From NCBI RefSeq assembly GCF_016801865.2, contig NC_068938.1, forward strand, positions 90,916,221-90,980,220: a DNA stretch of 64,000 bases, given 5' to 3'. Position numbers and translations under genes: made by a program. The first letter of the stretch is position 1; each line of letters begins with the position of its first letter. The stretch is from Culex pipiens pallens. Lineage: Eukaryota > Arthropoda > Insecta > Diptera > Culicidae. The notes under the pieces were generated by a model that did no database searches, was not told where the DNA came from, and saw nothing but the letters and a program-made list of their open reading frames with translations. Shown piece by piece: positions 34,280-45,160 of the stretch.

Positions 34280-37200
34280 TACACCAAAAACGAAAAACGG
34301 CATCTCCTTTCTACAATGGAATTGTAGAAGTTTAACCCCCAAGTTAAACGATTTTCAACAATTCGCATTCGAACGGGACTGTGATGTGTTTGCGCTGAGC
34401 GAAACGTTTCTTATCGGAGATGAGACGCCAGCTTTCCGGGGGTACAACATCATCACAGAGAGCAGGGCAGGACCAAATAGAGGTGGAGGCGTACTGATTG
34501 GGATCAGGAAATGCCACACTTTTAGAAAGGTCACGCTCCCGAAGCTAGGAGGAATCGAAGCAGTCGCAGTACAGGCCAGGATCAGAGGACTGGACATTTG
34601 CATTGTGTCCGTCTACGTTCCTCCACAGGTGTCGTTAACTCGACAAAAGTTGTGGGGTATGCTTGAGCTGTTGCAGGCACCGCGACTGGTTCTGGGTGAC
34701 TTTAATCTTCACAGCACCGAGTGGGGAAGTCACAAGACAGACCCTCAAGCATACCTGATTCATGAACTGTGCGACGACTTCCAGATGACCCTCCTAAACA
34801 GGGACAAGCAAGTTACGCGCATTGCAACACCACCAACGCCAACCACGTCCGGTACGAAGGCGAGTGCCATCGACTTGTCGCTCTGTTCCAACAGTCTGGC
34901 AGTTCTCTGTGACTGGAACGTGCTCCAAGATCCTCGTGGCAGTGATCATTTGCCGATCGCTATTCTGGTTAGCCATGGCCCACAGCATTCGACAACGGTG
35001 GAGATGCCTTACGATCTGACGCGAAATATCGACTGGAAACAGTACGCGGAGGCAGTCTCCATTGGAGTTGAGTTGCGAGCAGGGTTGGCACCGCTTGAAG
35101 AATATGCGTTTTTGGCTAATTTGATCTATGACAGTGCGTTACAAGCTCAGACGAAACCCGTCCCGGGACCATACATCCGAACGCGCCCTCCACTTCCCTG
35201 GTGGGACAAGGAGTGTACGGATCTCTCGGCGGCCAGGTCAGAAGCTTATGTGGACTTCTGCAAGTGTGGAATCCGAGCGAACTTCCAAAAGTACAGAGCT
35301 CTTGATCGCAGGTACAGTAATACTCTGAAGCGAAAGAAGCGAATGTACTGGCGGGAGTTCGTTGAAGGACTACCAGCAGATACGTCCATGAGCACTCTGT
35401 GGCGCGTTGCGAGGGCCATGCGTAGAGGTTCCGTTCCGAACGAGAGTGTGGAAAAATCGGACAAGTGGATATTGGATTTCGCCAAGAAGGTGTGCCCGGA
35501 CTCGGTGCCGACACAACCATCATTCGACGTTGTTGATGGGAGCGATGCTAATCCTCCCTTCTCGATGGTAGAGCTCTCCATAGCACTATTGACGGGCAAC
35601 AATACTGCTCCTGGTCCGGACAAGATCAAGTTCAGCTTGCTGAAGAATCTTCCGGACGTCGCCAAGCAGCGTCTGTTGAATCTGTTCAACACGTTGGTGG
35701 AGCAGAACATAATTCCACACGAATGGCGACAGGTCCGGGTGGTTGCCATTCAAAAGCCCGGTAAGCCGGCGTCCGACCACAACTCGTATCGTCCAATCAG
35801 CTTGCTGTCGTGTCTACGCAAGTTGCTGGAGAAGATGATCCTCGACCGCCTCGAACCATGGATGGAACGAGAGCACTTGCTGTCAGACACGCAGTATGGC
35901 TTCCGGAGAGGCAAGGGAACAAGCGACTGTCTAGCCTTGCTGGCCACAGGAATCGACATAGCCCGTGGTAAAAAACAGCAAATGGCTTCTGTCTTCCTAG
36001 ACATCAAGGGTGCATTCGATTCAGTCTCCATCGAGGTGTTGGGAGTAAAGCTGCGGCGGAGCGGTCTCAATCCGACGATGTGCAACTTCCTCATCAACCT
36101 GTTGTCTGAAAAACACATGCACTTTGTGCAAGGTGATCTGGCAATCACCCGGATAAGTTACATGGGTTTGGCACAAGGCTCACGCCTTAGTCCATCCATG
36201 TATAACTTCTACGTCAGCGATATCGATGATTGCTTGACCGGAGACTGCACCCTTATACAGTACGCAGATGACGCAGTGGTTTCAATCGCTGCCAAGAAGG
36301 AAGCCGATCTGCTAGAACCCTTGCAAGATACCCTGAACAACTTGGCCCATTGGGCAGTTGAAAAGGGTATTGAATTCTCTCCGGAGAAGACGGAACTGGT
36401 CGTTTTTACGGGGAAGCATGAACCGCCGCAGCTCAATCTTTCTCTTTCGGGAAAGACTATCGAGCAGTCGGACCACTTCATGTACATGGGTACCATCTTC
36501 GATCAAAAGGGAACATGGGGGAAGCACATTAACTACCTGAAGCAAAAGTGCCTGCAAAGAACTAATTTTCTGCGCAGCGTCTCTGGCAACCGGTGGGGTG
36601 CTCATCCTTCTGACCTGCTTCGACTGTACAAGACAACGATACTCTCGGTGCTGGAATATGGCAGTTTCTGCTTCCAAACAGCTGCGAAATCACGCTTGTT
36701 GGTTCTCCAGCGGATACAGTACCGAAGTCTTCGCATTGTCTTGGGATGCATGCACTCAACTCACAACATGACCCTCGAGGTCTTGGCGGGAGTGTTGCCT
36801 CTGCGAACTCGTTACTACGAACTGTCTTACCGGTTCCTGATCCGGTGTGATTACAGGAATAAACTGGTAATTGACAATTTTGAAACGTTGCTAAACCTTC
36901 ACGTTGAGTCTCGGCGCATGCTTCTATATTATGACTTTATGTCATCGTGGGAGCGGAGCCCGAGCACAACGGTACAGCGCACGCCTCCGTTAACCAGCAG
37001 CACCCTGATTGGCTTTGACACGTCCATGAAAGCCGATACTCGCGGTATCCCAAACCATCTTCTGCGGGGAGTTGTACCGTCGATCTTCGCATCAAAGTAC
37101 AACCATGTTCCTCCAAACAACAGATTCTTCACCGATGGCTCCAAGCTTGACGGCTGTACGGGCTTCGGTGTATATCATGAATCTTATCAGCTGTTCTTTA

Positions 37201-37973
37201 AGCTGAAGGACCCGAGTTCGGTTTACGTCGCAGAGTTAGCCGCGGTTTACTGCGCACTGCGAATCATCGAGACCATGCCACCTGACCACTACTTCATCTT
37301 CACCGATAGCTTTAGCTCTGTTGAGGCTATCCGGTCTCTGAAGCCGACCAGGGAGTCTTCGTTTTTCCTCACGGAAATACGTAAGACTTTAAACAACCTG
37401 GCGGCTCAGTCCTTCAGCATCACGGTGGTGTGGGTCCGCGCTCATTGCTCGATTCCGGGTAATGAGAAAGCGGACTTGCTCGCTAAGAAGGGTGCTGAGA
37501 GTGGAGACATTTTTGAAAGGCCAATTAGCCTACAAGAATGCTACGGTTTTCCGAGGCAGCGTGCGCTTCTGGATTGGCAAACACAATGGGTCGGCGACTC
37601 CAAGGGACGTTGGATGTATTCCATACGTCCTAAGGTGCAAAGAAAAGCCTGGTTCAAGGGGATGGACTTGACGCGTGGATTCATCAGAACGATGTCCCGC
37701 CTTATGTCGAACCATTACTCGTGCAAGGCTCATCTTTACCGTATCAACATGAGTGATACGAACCTTTGCGACTGTGGGCAGGGTTATCAGGACATCGACC
37801 ATCTCGTATGGGCGTGTCCAGATCACCAGGCTCACAGAATTAAGTTGAAAGATACCCTCAGGGCCCGAGGAAGACCACCAGAAATCCCGATGCGAGACGC
37901 GCTATCTCAACTAGACCTTGATGTTCTCTATCCTATCTATCAGTTCCTCTCAGATTCCAAAATATCTATTTAG
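34272..37973 (+). CDS. LINE ORF2: endonuclease, reverse transcriptase, RNase H
   Basis: 1233 aa from ATG 34272, which lies inside the end of ORF1 (ATGGGTAA). The APE-type endonuclease spans about residues 8-230: WNCRS, SETFL, GDFNLHS (about 141) and SDHLPI (about 223). Reverse transcriptase about 440-720: NSYRPISLLS, GFRRGKGT, FLDIKGAFDS, GLAQGSRLSPS and catalytic YADD (about 663). RNase H about 945-1080: FFTDGSKL (about 951), AELAAVYCAL, IFTDSFSS and HCSIPGNEKADLLAKKGA, with all expected acidic residues. The C-terminal Cys/His motif is CDCGQGYQDIDHLVWACP (about 1165). It nicks the target and primes reverse transcription at the nick. No frame break is seen. Confidence 0.95.
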   Translation: MGNTPKTKNGISFLQWNCRSLTPKLNDFQQFAFERDCDVFALSETFLIGDETPAFRGYNIITESRAGPNRGGGVLIGIRKCHTFRKVTLPKLGGIEAVAVQARIRGLDICIVSVYVPPQVSLTRQKLWGMLELLQAPRLVLGDFNLHSTEWGSHKTDPQAYLIHELCDDFQMTLLNRDKQVTRIATPPTPTTSGTKASAIDLSLCSNSLAVLCDWNVLQDPRGSDHLPIAILVSHGPQHSTTVEMPYDLTRNIDWKQYAEAVSIGVELRAGLAPLEEYAFLANLIYDSALQAQTKPVPGPYIRTRPPLPWWDKECTDLSAARSEAYVDFCKCGIRANFQKYRALDRRYSNTLKRKKRMYWREFVEGLPADTSMSTLWRVARAMRRGSVPNESVEKSDKWILDFAKKVCPDSVPTQPSFDVVDGSDANPPFSMVELSIALLTGNNTAPGPDKIKFSLLKNLPDVAKQRLLNLFNTLVEQNIIPHEWRQVRVVAIQKPGKPASDHNSYRPISLLSCLRKLLEKMILDRLEPWMEREHLLSDTQYGFRRGKGTSDCLALLATGIDIARGKKQQMASVFLDIKGAFDSVSIEVLGVKLRRSGLNPTMCNFLINLLSEKHMHFVQGDLAITRISYMGLAQGSRLSPSMYNFYVSDIDDCLTGDCTLIQYADDAVVSIAAKKEADLLEPLQDTLNNLAHWAVEKGIEFSPEKTELVVFTGKHEPPQLNLSLSGKTIEQSDHFMYMGTIFDQKGTWGKHINYLKQKCLQRTNFLRSVSGNRWGAHPSDLLRLYKTTILSVLEYGSFCFQTAAKSRLLVLQRIQYRSLRIVLGCMHSTHNMTLEVLAGVLPLRTRYYELSYRFLIRCDYRNKLVIDNFETLLNLHVESRRMLLYYDFMSSWERSPSTTVQRTPPLTSSTLIGFDTSMKADTRGIPNHLLRGVVPSIFASKYNHVPPNNRFFTDGSKLDGCTGFGVYHESYQLFFKLKDPSSVYVAELAAVYCALRIIETMPPDHYFIFTDSFSSVEAIRSLKPTRESSFFLTEIRKTLNNLAAQSFSITVVWVRAHCSIPGNEKADLLAKKGAESGDIFERPISLQECYGFPRQRALLDWQTQWVGDSKGRWMYSIRPKVQRKAWFKGMDLTRGFIRTMSRLMSNHYSCKAHLYRINMSDTNLCDCGQGYQDIDHLVWACPDHQAHRIKLKDTLRARGRPPEIPMRDALSQLDLDVLYPIYQFLSDSKISI

Positions 37974-38533
37974 TTTTCTTCCAGTTAGTTTTCTTTCAGT
38001 TAGTTTTCCTTCAGTTAGAATAACTCGCCTTCACACAAAGCCGTCGTTTCTGGTTTGCACCGGATGCAAAGCAAGATCGCCCCAGCAGCTGGACACCGAG
38101 TTGCGGCTGAGGACAAAACGCAAAGGCCAGCAGAGCCAACCAAGACCCCTACACAATCCCCCTTCCCTTTCCACGCCTTGTCTTTAACATCAATCCCTTC
38201 CCTACTTACCCCGAGTAGGCCGCGGGTAATCGGCTCCCCTCCCACTAACATTTACACACAAGATCCTCTGTAATTATTAAGTCAAATGTAATTACAAAAG
38301 CCGACTCGGTCCTAACCAGGTCCCAGTACCGAAAAGGACCTAATAAAAATAATTTTATGAAAAAAAAAACTTGTCTGAGAAACAAATAATTAAACAAAGC
38401 AACAAACACAAAACAAAACAACACAGCCCAGTCGACAACAGTACACAGCCAGAGGCAGTGGTTGACCTTAACTCGTGTGGCCGCCGGAGAACCTGCTAAA
38501 TGGCGATGGTGGCCACAAAACTATACACACATC

Positions 38534-38727
38534 TATAAAAACACAGTTGAAGGTTGTCATCGGTTTGGCCTGGCCTGGTCTTTGTTCACTTTTCGAAAGT
38601 AAAGAAACTCCCCTCCAGTCAGCCAGTGCCACCGAAATATCAAATCGGATGGGAAACGTGCACGTGGCCTCCAAAAGTCATGCCGCGCTCGAAAAAGCAT
38701 TCACTACAGTTTGCTTTTGCTGTTCTG
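38534..38727 (+). promoter_or_regulatory. Possible promoter and short first coding exon
   Basis: TATAAAA at 38534-38540, a possible start region about 25 nt further (TTGTCATCG), then an ATG at 38649 reading MGNVHVASKSHAALEKAF and TTVCFCCS before a good donor (TCTG|GTAAGC, intron from 38728). A Gly at position 2 and a CFCC cluster would suit N-myristoylation and palmitoylation. Downstream exons are not found in the window. The complete LINE lies about 165 bp upstream of the TATA box. Confidence 0.25.
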
Positions 38728-41700
38728 GTAAGCTTATTTCAATGTTTGTGTGGTTGTGACTTTTGGGGTGTTGCATAATATTCCCTCAATCAGCTGTGTT
38801 TTTCGGTCTCTCTTTTGGCAGGGTGTTTTAAATTACCAAAAACCGGTTTGTTTGTTTGCGGGTCCAGCCATTTGGCCCTTTCAAGGTAATTTAGAGTGCA
38901 TTAGGGTGATCAAGCTTAACCTTTCGGAAGTCGCGTTTTTCTTCCTTCCTTACAAACGGTGCACAAAGTACACTAGCACGCCACTGCCTAAAGGTTAGTT
39001 CACTCGTGAAGTTAAATCTGATTGTATCAGATAAACCCAAATCTTTTTTTTTTTTTTTGGGATGGTGATTCAGCCGCACATCGTTGATGTCGAAACCTCT
39101 AAACTGGGCCCTCGTCCTGTCACGTCCGTCAGTAGTCTTGTCGTACATTACAACTAGAATCAGATCTGCCAATGAATTAGTACACTTCGACCAAATAAAC
39201 ACTGACGCTGTATGAATCTGACTCTAGAATAAATGCACAGTTGTGTGTTATTCATAAGTCCAAAATGTTCAATTATTCATATAAGTCCAAATTTTCATTT
39301 GCGGATAACTACCTAACTTGAATTGAATACAAGATTTAAAGCAACCTATCCGAAAGCTACTCTTATCTCAAATCCCCGAAATTAATAGCCAAAAAATCTA
39401 GAACGTTTCTTTTAAAACCTGTCTCGCTTCTTTAAAAAAAAAAACATAAAAAAATGAATAACAGTTCATATTTTACAAGTCGTGAATTGAAAAAGAGACG
39501 ACCATTTGATCGTCAGAATTCCAGTAGATCCTCGATTCGCAACAATGGTCGATACAATCATAATCCGACAACCGTTAGTTCAACAGATCAACGAATTTAG
39601 TCCGATATCATTTCACTATTGATTGATCGAGACTCTACGGAAATTTTGACAAATCAGAATGGTTTTTATGCTACTTGAATGAAAATCACCGATTCTGATA
39701 GAATTACTAAATTCACTGTTACTTATTGTGTCCCTAAATAACTAAAGGCAAAGTATAAAAAGTTGATATTTATAATTAAAATCCTAAATTCTACAAAAAC
39801 TAAAAAAAAAAAAAATCTAAAAAAAAAAAAAAAAAACCCGCGTCCTAACCTGACACCCACATTAAGATAGGGAAAAATCACATATGTAGCGGTTCATTGT
39901 ACAAATGTGATATTTCCGTAGAACCTCCTTGTCTCGATGACAGCTTACCGGCCATCGATTAAGCCCTGAGACTGCGCCAAAGTGGGTTCTCGCAGCATGA
40001 AGTGGTGTCCATGTGTAAAAATGGAAGCTTCAGCAATATACTGAACACTTCGATTTTAATTCCACATCGAATCAAATCATACTCTTTGCCAAACAAGCAT
40101 CAAAACTATGACACTCATTATGACAAAGCCCAGGGGATTGTTTCAGATAAACCCAAATTAAAAATTAAACCAAACATGTGTTCAGAATCATTTTAACACA
40201 AAAGTATAAAATAAAAAAAACTTGTTCTAAAGTCAAAATACACAAAAAAATCAAATATTCTATTATTCTTCACATGGACACATTGTTTACATTACCTAAC
40301 AAGGTATTTCCAAGTTAACAAACAGGGGTGTTCATTTTACCCCAACACAAAAATGTGGGGGTAATTCGGACACCTTTACATTTTTTTTGCGAAATTTATC
40401 TCTTTTTAGAGCAATTCCAGCTCAAATCAGGAATTGTTCTGGTACTTGGGAATTCAAGAATTTTTACTGGTACTTGTATACCCGACCCTCTCCGATTTCT
40501 ATGAGACTTTGTAGACATGTTATCCTAGGCCTATATAAGCCATCTTTGTGTATATGGAGCCAATTGTACTCGAAAATAACATTTGAGAAGGGCGTAAGTT
40601 GTTTAAATATTTAAATATTTTGTAATTTAAAAATTACTGTACCTCGAAGCCGTTTCATCGTATCAATAAGTGGAACTTGTGGGAAATTCAAATTGAATGG
40701 GCTTACTGAAAGAAAAAAAAAAACACACTTAAATAGAAAGAAATGCTACCTCTATGAGACTTTTTGATTTTTAGGAAAGCCCGTCCAATTTACTACAAGT
40801 TTGTCTTTGACCATTTTTTGATACGCAGCATTTTCGATACGAATACATCGAATATGTTAGAGTTCTTCCCCTTGTGCCATCCACATTCTTTCAAAATGTA
40901 GCAGTTTCTTGTGGCAGAGCAATTTCCTTAGGGTATCCAAATTACCCCAAACTGCCTACGTCCAATCAAGCTCATATTTGGAATTTAGGCCGTATGCTAT
41001 TTAAATATTTTTTGTATTCCGGAATTTGAGAATTACTGTATCTCGGAGCCGTTGCATCGTACCAAAAAGTGGTCCAAGACAAACTTGTAGGAAATTGAAC
41101 AGGCTTTCTGAAAAAAAAATACACTGAAAGAAAAATACATGCCACTTCCATGAGATTTTTCGATTTTTAAGATCAAAAGTTAAATTTTATAGTGATGTCA
41201 CGATTTTTTTTTCCTTAGATGTTACAAGATGTAGATGTTGCTCGTCCCATTTTCCAAAGCTTTTAAACTAAACAATCGAAAAATCTCACGGAAGTGGCAT
41301 GTATTTTTCTTTAATTTCTATTCGATAAAAGGGATTTACATTGTACGGTGTACACTCTACGCCGACTTGTTTATGGTGCTGGTACTGTAGTCCTAGTTTA
41401 CGTGAAACTGGCTGCAATAGAGTACGTTTTGCACATCTGCAACCAAATGGGCACGTTTGAGTAAGTAGGGGGCACCACTGCTCACACAAAGGGTCACAAA
41501 TAAATAACATAGTCCGACCAGGGCACACACGATGACTAGTCAACTACTTGCTTTACGGCTAACAAAGTTCACGCTGAAAGCTCATTCAACATGTGCGCTG
41601 ATGGAGACACACTGCTGATTAGATGGCTTTAGATTTAAATACAGGTCGGAGATTGTGCCAAGCTGCTGTTTAAGCTATTTGCACCGTTTCTGTGGTAGTG

Positions 41701-42493
41701 TCTCTGAGAATGGAAACAACATTTCGTGACACTACCGGACAGAGATAAGATGTCTGTGCGCAGTGGAATCTCCGCGGAGATCGTACTTTGTACCTTCGTT
41801 ATAGGTACAGACTCACAACTATACTCAGCGCCGCCACTTGTGACTCTTATCGTTGTGACTGTCGAAGGGCTTAACTGAAATGACCTTCGGAACCGCGACC
41901 GCGAGCGCTGACGCATTCGCGGATGGCACACGGGGGATTTGATCCGGATTTGAAGCCTGGATTAGGCCTTTAACTTCGTGCGCTGATCCATTGTCGTAAA
42001 CAACGATATCAGATGGGCTCCTCGGTGAGCCGAGGAACACCACCTGATGGATTTTGGCACCTCAATAGAGTGATAGGAAGGAGAACTACTTTCAACGTCG
42101 AAACCTTGAGGAACTTTCAAGTTCGTTACCAGGAAAGAGCAAAAAAAAAAAATATATGCACAGATCAATCATCGTTCAATCCCATCCGTTACATAACCGT
42201 GTGACATTGTCCGATTTGTTCAAACGCACATTAGCCGCCACGTCAGTGAAATTCTACCCTCCCGAAAAAACAGGTCGTTCCTGATAACGCTAATCACGCA
42301 CCCCTTGCAAAAGGGGATTCTATTGTTGGCGAGATGTACCAGGAAGAAGCCGGTGGAACCGGTCACCAATCGTACCACCACCACCAGCCATGCAGTTCAA
42401 CCGGTAAGTCATATGACTACCAAAGAAAAAAGCGTGTTAATTTTCTGTTTACGCGCGAATGTTTTTTTTTATCGATGATAAACTTGCTCTTTT
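38728..42493. other. Low-gene region with simple repeats
   Basis: Contains A-rich tracts at 39800-39836 and a roughly 0.2-kb sequence occurring twice in direct orientation (about 40600-40740 and 40985-41135; shared ATTACTGTA.CTCG.AGCCGTT and ACTGAAAGAAAAA). A GC-richer, non-repeat stretch at 41640-42360 has no defined exon. No confident gene. Confidence 0.45.
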
Positions 42494-43080
42494 TTTGCCT
42501 TCCTCACTTTACTGAGGAAAGGCTATAAAATCACTCGAAAAACGAACTTTTTAGTTAGACCTCCTAGACCTACCTTCATTTGTACATATCGACTCAGAAT
42601 CACCAGCTGAGCAAATGTCTGTGTGTTTGGCTGTATGTAGACATGTGTACCAAATCAATGTCACTGGAATATCTTGTCACAGGCTCAACCGATTTTGGCC
42701 GGAATGGTTTTAATCGATCCGTCTTAACGTCCCCTAAGTTGCTATTTAAATTCATGCAGTTTTATCATGTATTTAAAAAGTTATGTTAAAAAAACTGTTT
42801 CATATTAAATTAAAATTATGGTAAAAAGGGTGGTTTTTTCATGAAACCCTCACATGTTATATATTTTTAGAAAGCATATGAGAAGACTTTTCTTGTGGAT
42901 TAAGAATTTTCAAGATCTGACTTACCTATCTAAAATTACAAGCAGTTTAAAAAATGGTCTGAATTTACATAACCTCAAATGGTCCCGTCTGATCGCCACG
43001 AAAAAAGCCTTGTAGAGGGATGCCATTTTCCTGAAAGGCGGTGTCTGTATAATCTTGACAAAAAGTCTGTAGGAAGTCTG

Positions 43081-43147
43081 TTTTTTTTACTCGTCACTTA
43101 TTTTTATTAGGACCTCTTAGGTGCTGCGATCACGTTAGGGGAGATCC
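43081..43147 (-). mobile_element. 5'-truncated LINE/gag-element 3' end
   Basis: T run (43081-43088) then TTATTTTTATTAGGACCTCTTAGGTGCTGCGATCACGTTAGG in pieces. This matches, on the minus strand, the 3' terminus of the gag-only element at 59142 and, more loosely, the full-length LINE at 38300-38369. Typical dead-on-arrival 3' fragment. Confidence 0.7.
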
Positions 43148-43282
43148 ATCGAGAAATTAAAAGTGAGAGTGTGTGCAACATGGAGTTAAACTTTCTATGA
43201 AGTTGCTGTGAAGGTTACCATGGCACTTTGAAAAGTTTAACTCCATGTTGCACGCACACACTCTCACTTTTAATTTCTCGAT
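43148..43282. repeat. 135-bp hairpin
   Basis: Arms ATCGAGAAATTAAAAGTGAG...GGAGTTAAACTTT and complement, with a loop of about 32 nt. It abuts the LINE 3' fragment on the left. Confidence 0.8.
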
Positions 43283-43589
43283 AAACCATGTGGACACTTT
43301 AGGGGATTGTAATCACTCTATAAATGAGAGGAAGGCACCAACCACCTAAAGGTGGATTAAGTTACGTTTTTATTTGAGAATACATTTGGTGATAATGGGC
43401 GCCTTGTGCGTTCAGGGTTATGCCAGGTAGATTTGGAATGGTGACACAATGCATTTTGATTGTGACTCCCGATGTGGTTCGAAGCAGTTTGGATAAATAC
43501 TTTCTGTTTAAGAAATTGATATACATTTGCGCTCCACTTGAGCAATCCTCTACGAATTTGGCTTTGTCTCAAACTTTATGGACCGATTC

Positions 43590-45160
43590 TTTCGTGACGG
43601 GACAACGTTTGTACGCACATGTTTTCAGTTTTATGCTGATAACTTTAAAATCTGTGGGAAAAGGTTCCAATATTTATACAAATTTGGAAAGTACATTAAA
43701 TTTCCAATAAGATTCACTCCAGCAAACATTAAAAAAAAACAAAGTTTTAGTCAAGTGAGATACAAATGTAGCGTGACGGGACAACATCGTACAATTGGAT
43801 CATTTTGATTTGTATACACAAAAGTGAAGAACTCTGCTCTTCCAGCAAGTTTTTGAAAAAACCTTTTTCTACAGTTGTTTCTACAATGAAAAACGAAGAT
43901 TTTGCTTCCTGGATCACCCCATGTTGTCCCGTCACGAATTGAAGCAATTGTGAAAATCTCTACTTACTAGTCAACTTTTACTAATTTGGGGTCGCTGAGC
44001 TCGAATATGATTCCTAGAATACTCCAAAGTATTCAGAGAATGTGATTCAAAATGGCGGCCAATATGGCGGTGCTCGAATATTCGATATTTTATAAAGAAA
44101 TGTAACCGGAAATGAATAGGTCAAATTCAACTAAGGGTTGCTGAACTCGAATATGAGCCCTAGAATATTCCAAAATACTCAGAGAATGTGCAATCCAAGC
44201 TGGCGGCCAATATGGCGAAGCTAGAAAATTTGTTTTTTTTTTTTTCAGGGGTGTAACAGGCAATCAACGGGTCAAATTTAAATAATTTGGTGTCGCCAAA
44301 CTCGAATATGAGCCATAGAATACTCCAAAGTACTCAGGGAATGTGCAATCCAAGATGGTGGCCAATATGGCGAAGCTAGAAAATATAATTGCATTCCCTG
44401 AGTACTTTAGAATATTCTTAGGCTTATGTTCGAGTTCAGCATCCCCAAAGTTATTAAATTTGACTTGTTGACTGCCTGTTACATTTCTGTATAAAAATTT
44501 CCAATATTCTAGGTTCGTCATCTTAGGGTGATTTCAGAGTGGACGCTACTAGCGACGCGACGCGACTTTGACAGGCGAAGCGACCACGCGCGACTCATTT
44601 GCTGCCAGCAGAAGTCGCGCGCGCGAAGCGTCCACTCTGAAAGCACCCTTAGCCGCCATCTTGAATTTCACATTTCCCGAATACTTTGAAGTATTCAAGA
44701 GGTCGTATCCGAGTTCAGCGATCCCAAATCAGTTAAATTTGACTAGTTGATTGAACTTAAAAATCCTTTTATGGTGGTTTTTTCCCTTCAGCCGCCTTAT
44801 TAGACGCCATCTTGAATATCTCGCTTCCTTTTAAGACTAAGGAAAATCAACAGACAAATTTGGATACAGGAGGGTCAATTTAGTCTAGATCGATCAAAAA
44901 CTGGCCTGTTACACGATTTGCTTCTAGACTCGAGAAATGAGCACATTTTTTTGAATTCGTGCCTTGACCAAAAATTGGCGTGACGGGACAACGCAAACTT
45001 GCGTCAGTCGTAACTCTGGTTCCTTTTGACCAATTTTCGATTTCTATGAAGCATTTTAAAGCGTTCTTGGAGTATGAAGAGAATCCGAAATATGATGCAA
45101 ATACGATTTCACGAACCATTGCAAACTAAACAATTTTAATTTTTCATGACGGGACAACGC
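43590..45160. repeat. Region with five TGACGGGACAAC motifs
   Basis: TGACGGGACAAC occurs at about 43595, 43774, 44981 and 45147 (plus) and 43922-43933 (minus). Between them, diverged units of 120-160 bp with CTCGAATATGAGCC, ACTCAGRGAATGTG and GGCCAATATGGCG occur near 43985-44125, 44126-44270 and 44275-44395, with inverted relatives at 44398-44515 and 44660-44760. No gene. Confidence 0.65.
44522..44652. mobile_element. GC-rich 130-bp MITE
   Basis: Inverted ends AGGGTGATTTCAGAGTGGAC and GTCCACTCTGAAAGCACCCT, with a very CpG-rich core (GCGACGCGACGCGACTT, GTCGCGCGCGCGAAGC). The TAGGGTG end again suggests hAT. No clear target duplication. Confidence 0.75.

Larger units (their letters stand above)
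32041..38369 (+). mobile_element. Full-length I-group LINE (autonomous)
   Basis: 6.33 kb from CATTGCTCCGGCAGAAG to a short poly(A) (38361-38369). The exact target duplication CTTGTCTGAGAA lies at 32029-32040 and 38370-38381. It has a GC-rich 5' UTR of about 600 bp with T runs just before ORF1, two intact ORFs, and a 3' end with CTCGGTCCTAACC and GGACCTAATAAAAATAA. Two ORFs plus a C-terminal RNase H place it in the I group (I/LOA-like). Intact ORFs and a perfect duplication suggest recent insertion and possible activity. Confidence 0.93.
42494..43370 (-). repeat. Family A repeat, copy 4 (minus), with insertions
   Basis: Starts TTTTTTGCCTTCCTCACTTT, ACTGAGGAAAGGCTATAAAA and ends GAGGAAGGCACCAACCACC, GGTGGATTAAGTTACGTTTT. 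It is interrupted by a LINE 3' end fragment (43081-43147) and a hairpin (43148-43282). Confidence 0.8.

Noticed and set aside
39790..39840. Poly(A) tail of another retroelement
   Set aside because: No ORF, 3' UTR or target duplication could be tied to these A runs; they may be simple repeats.
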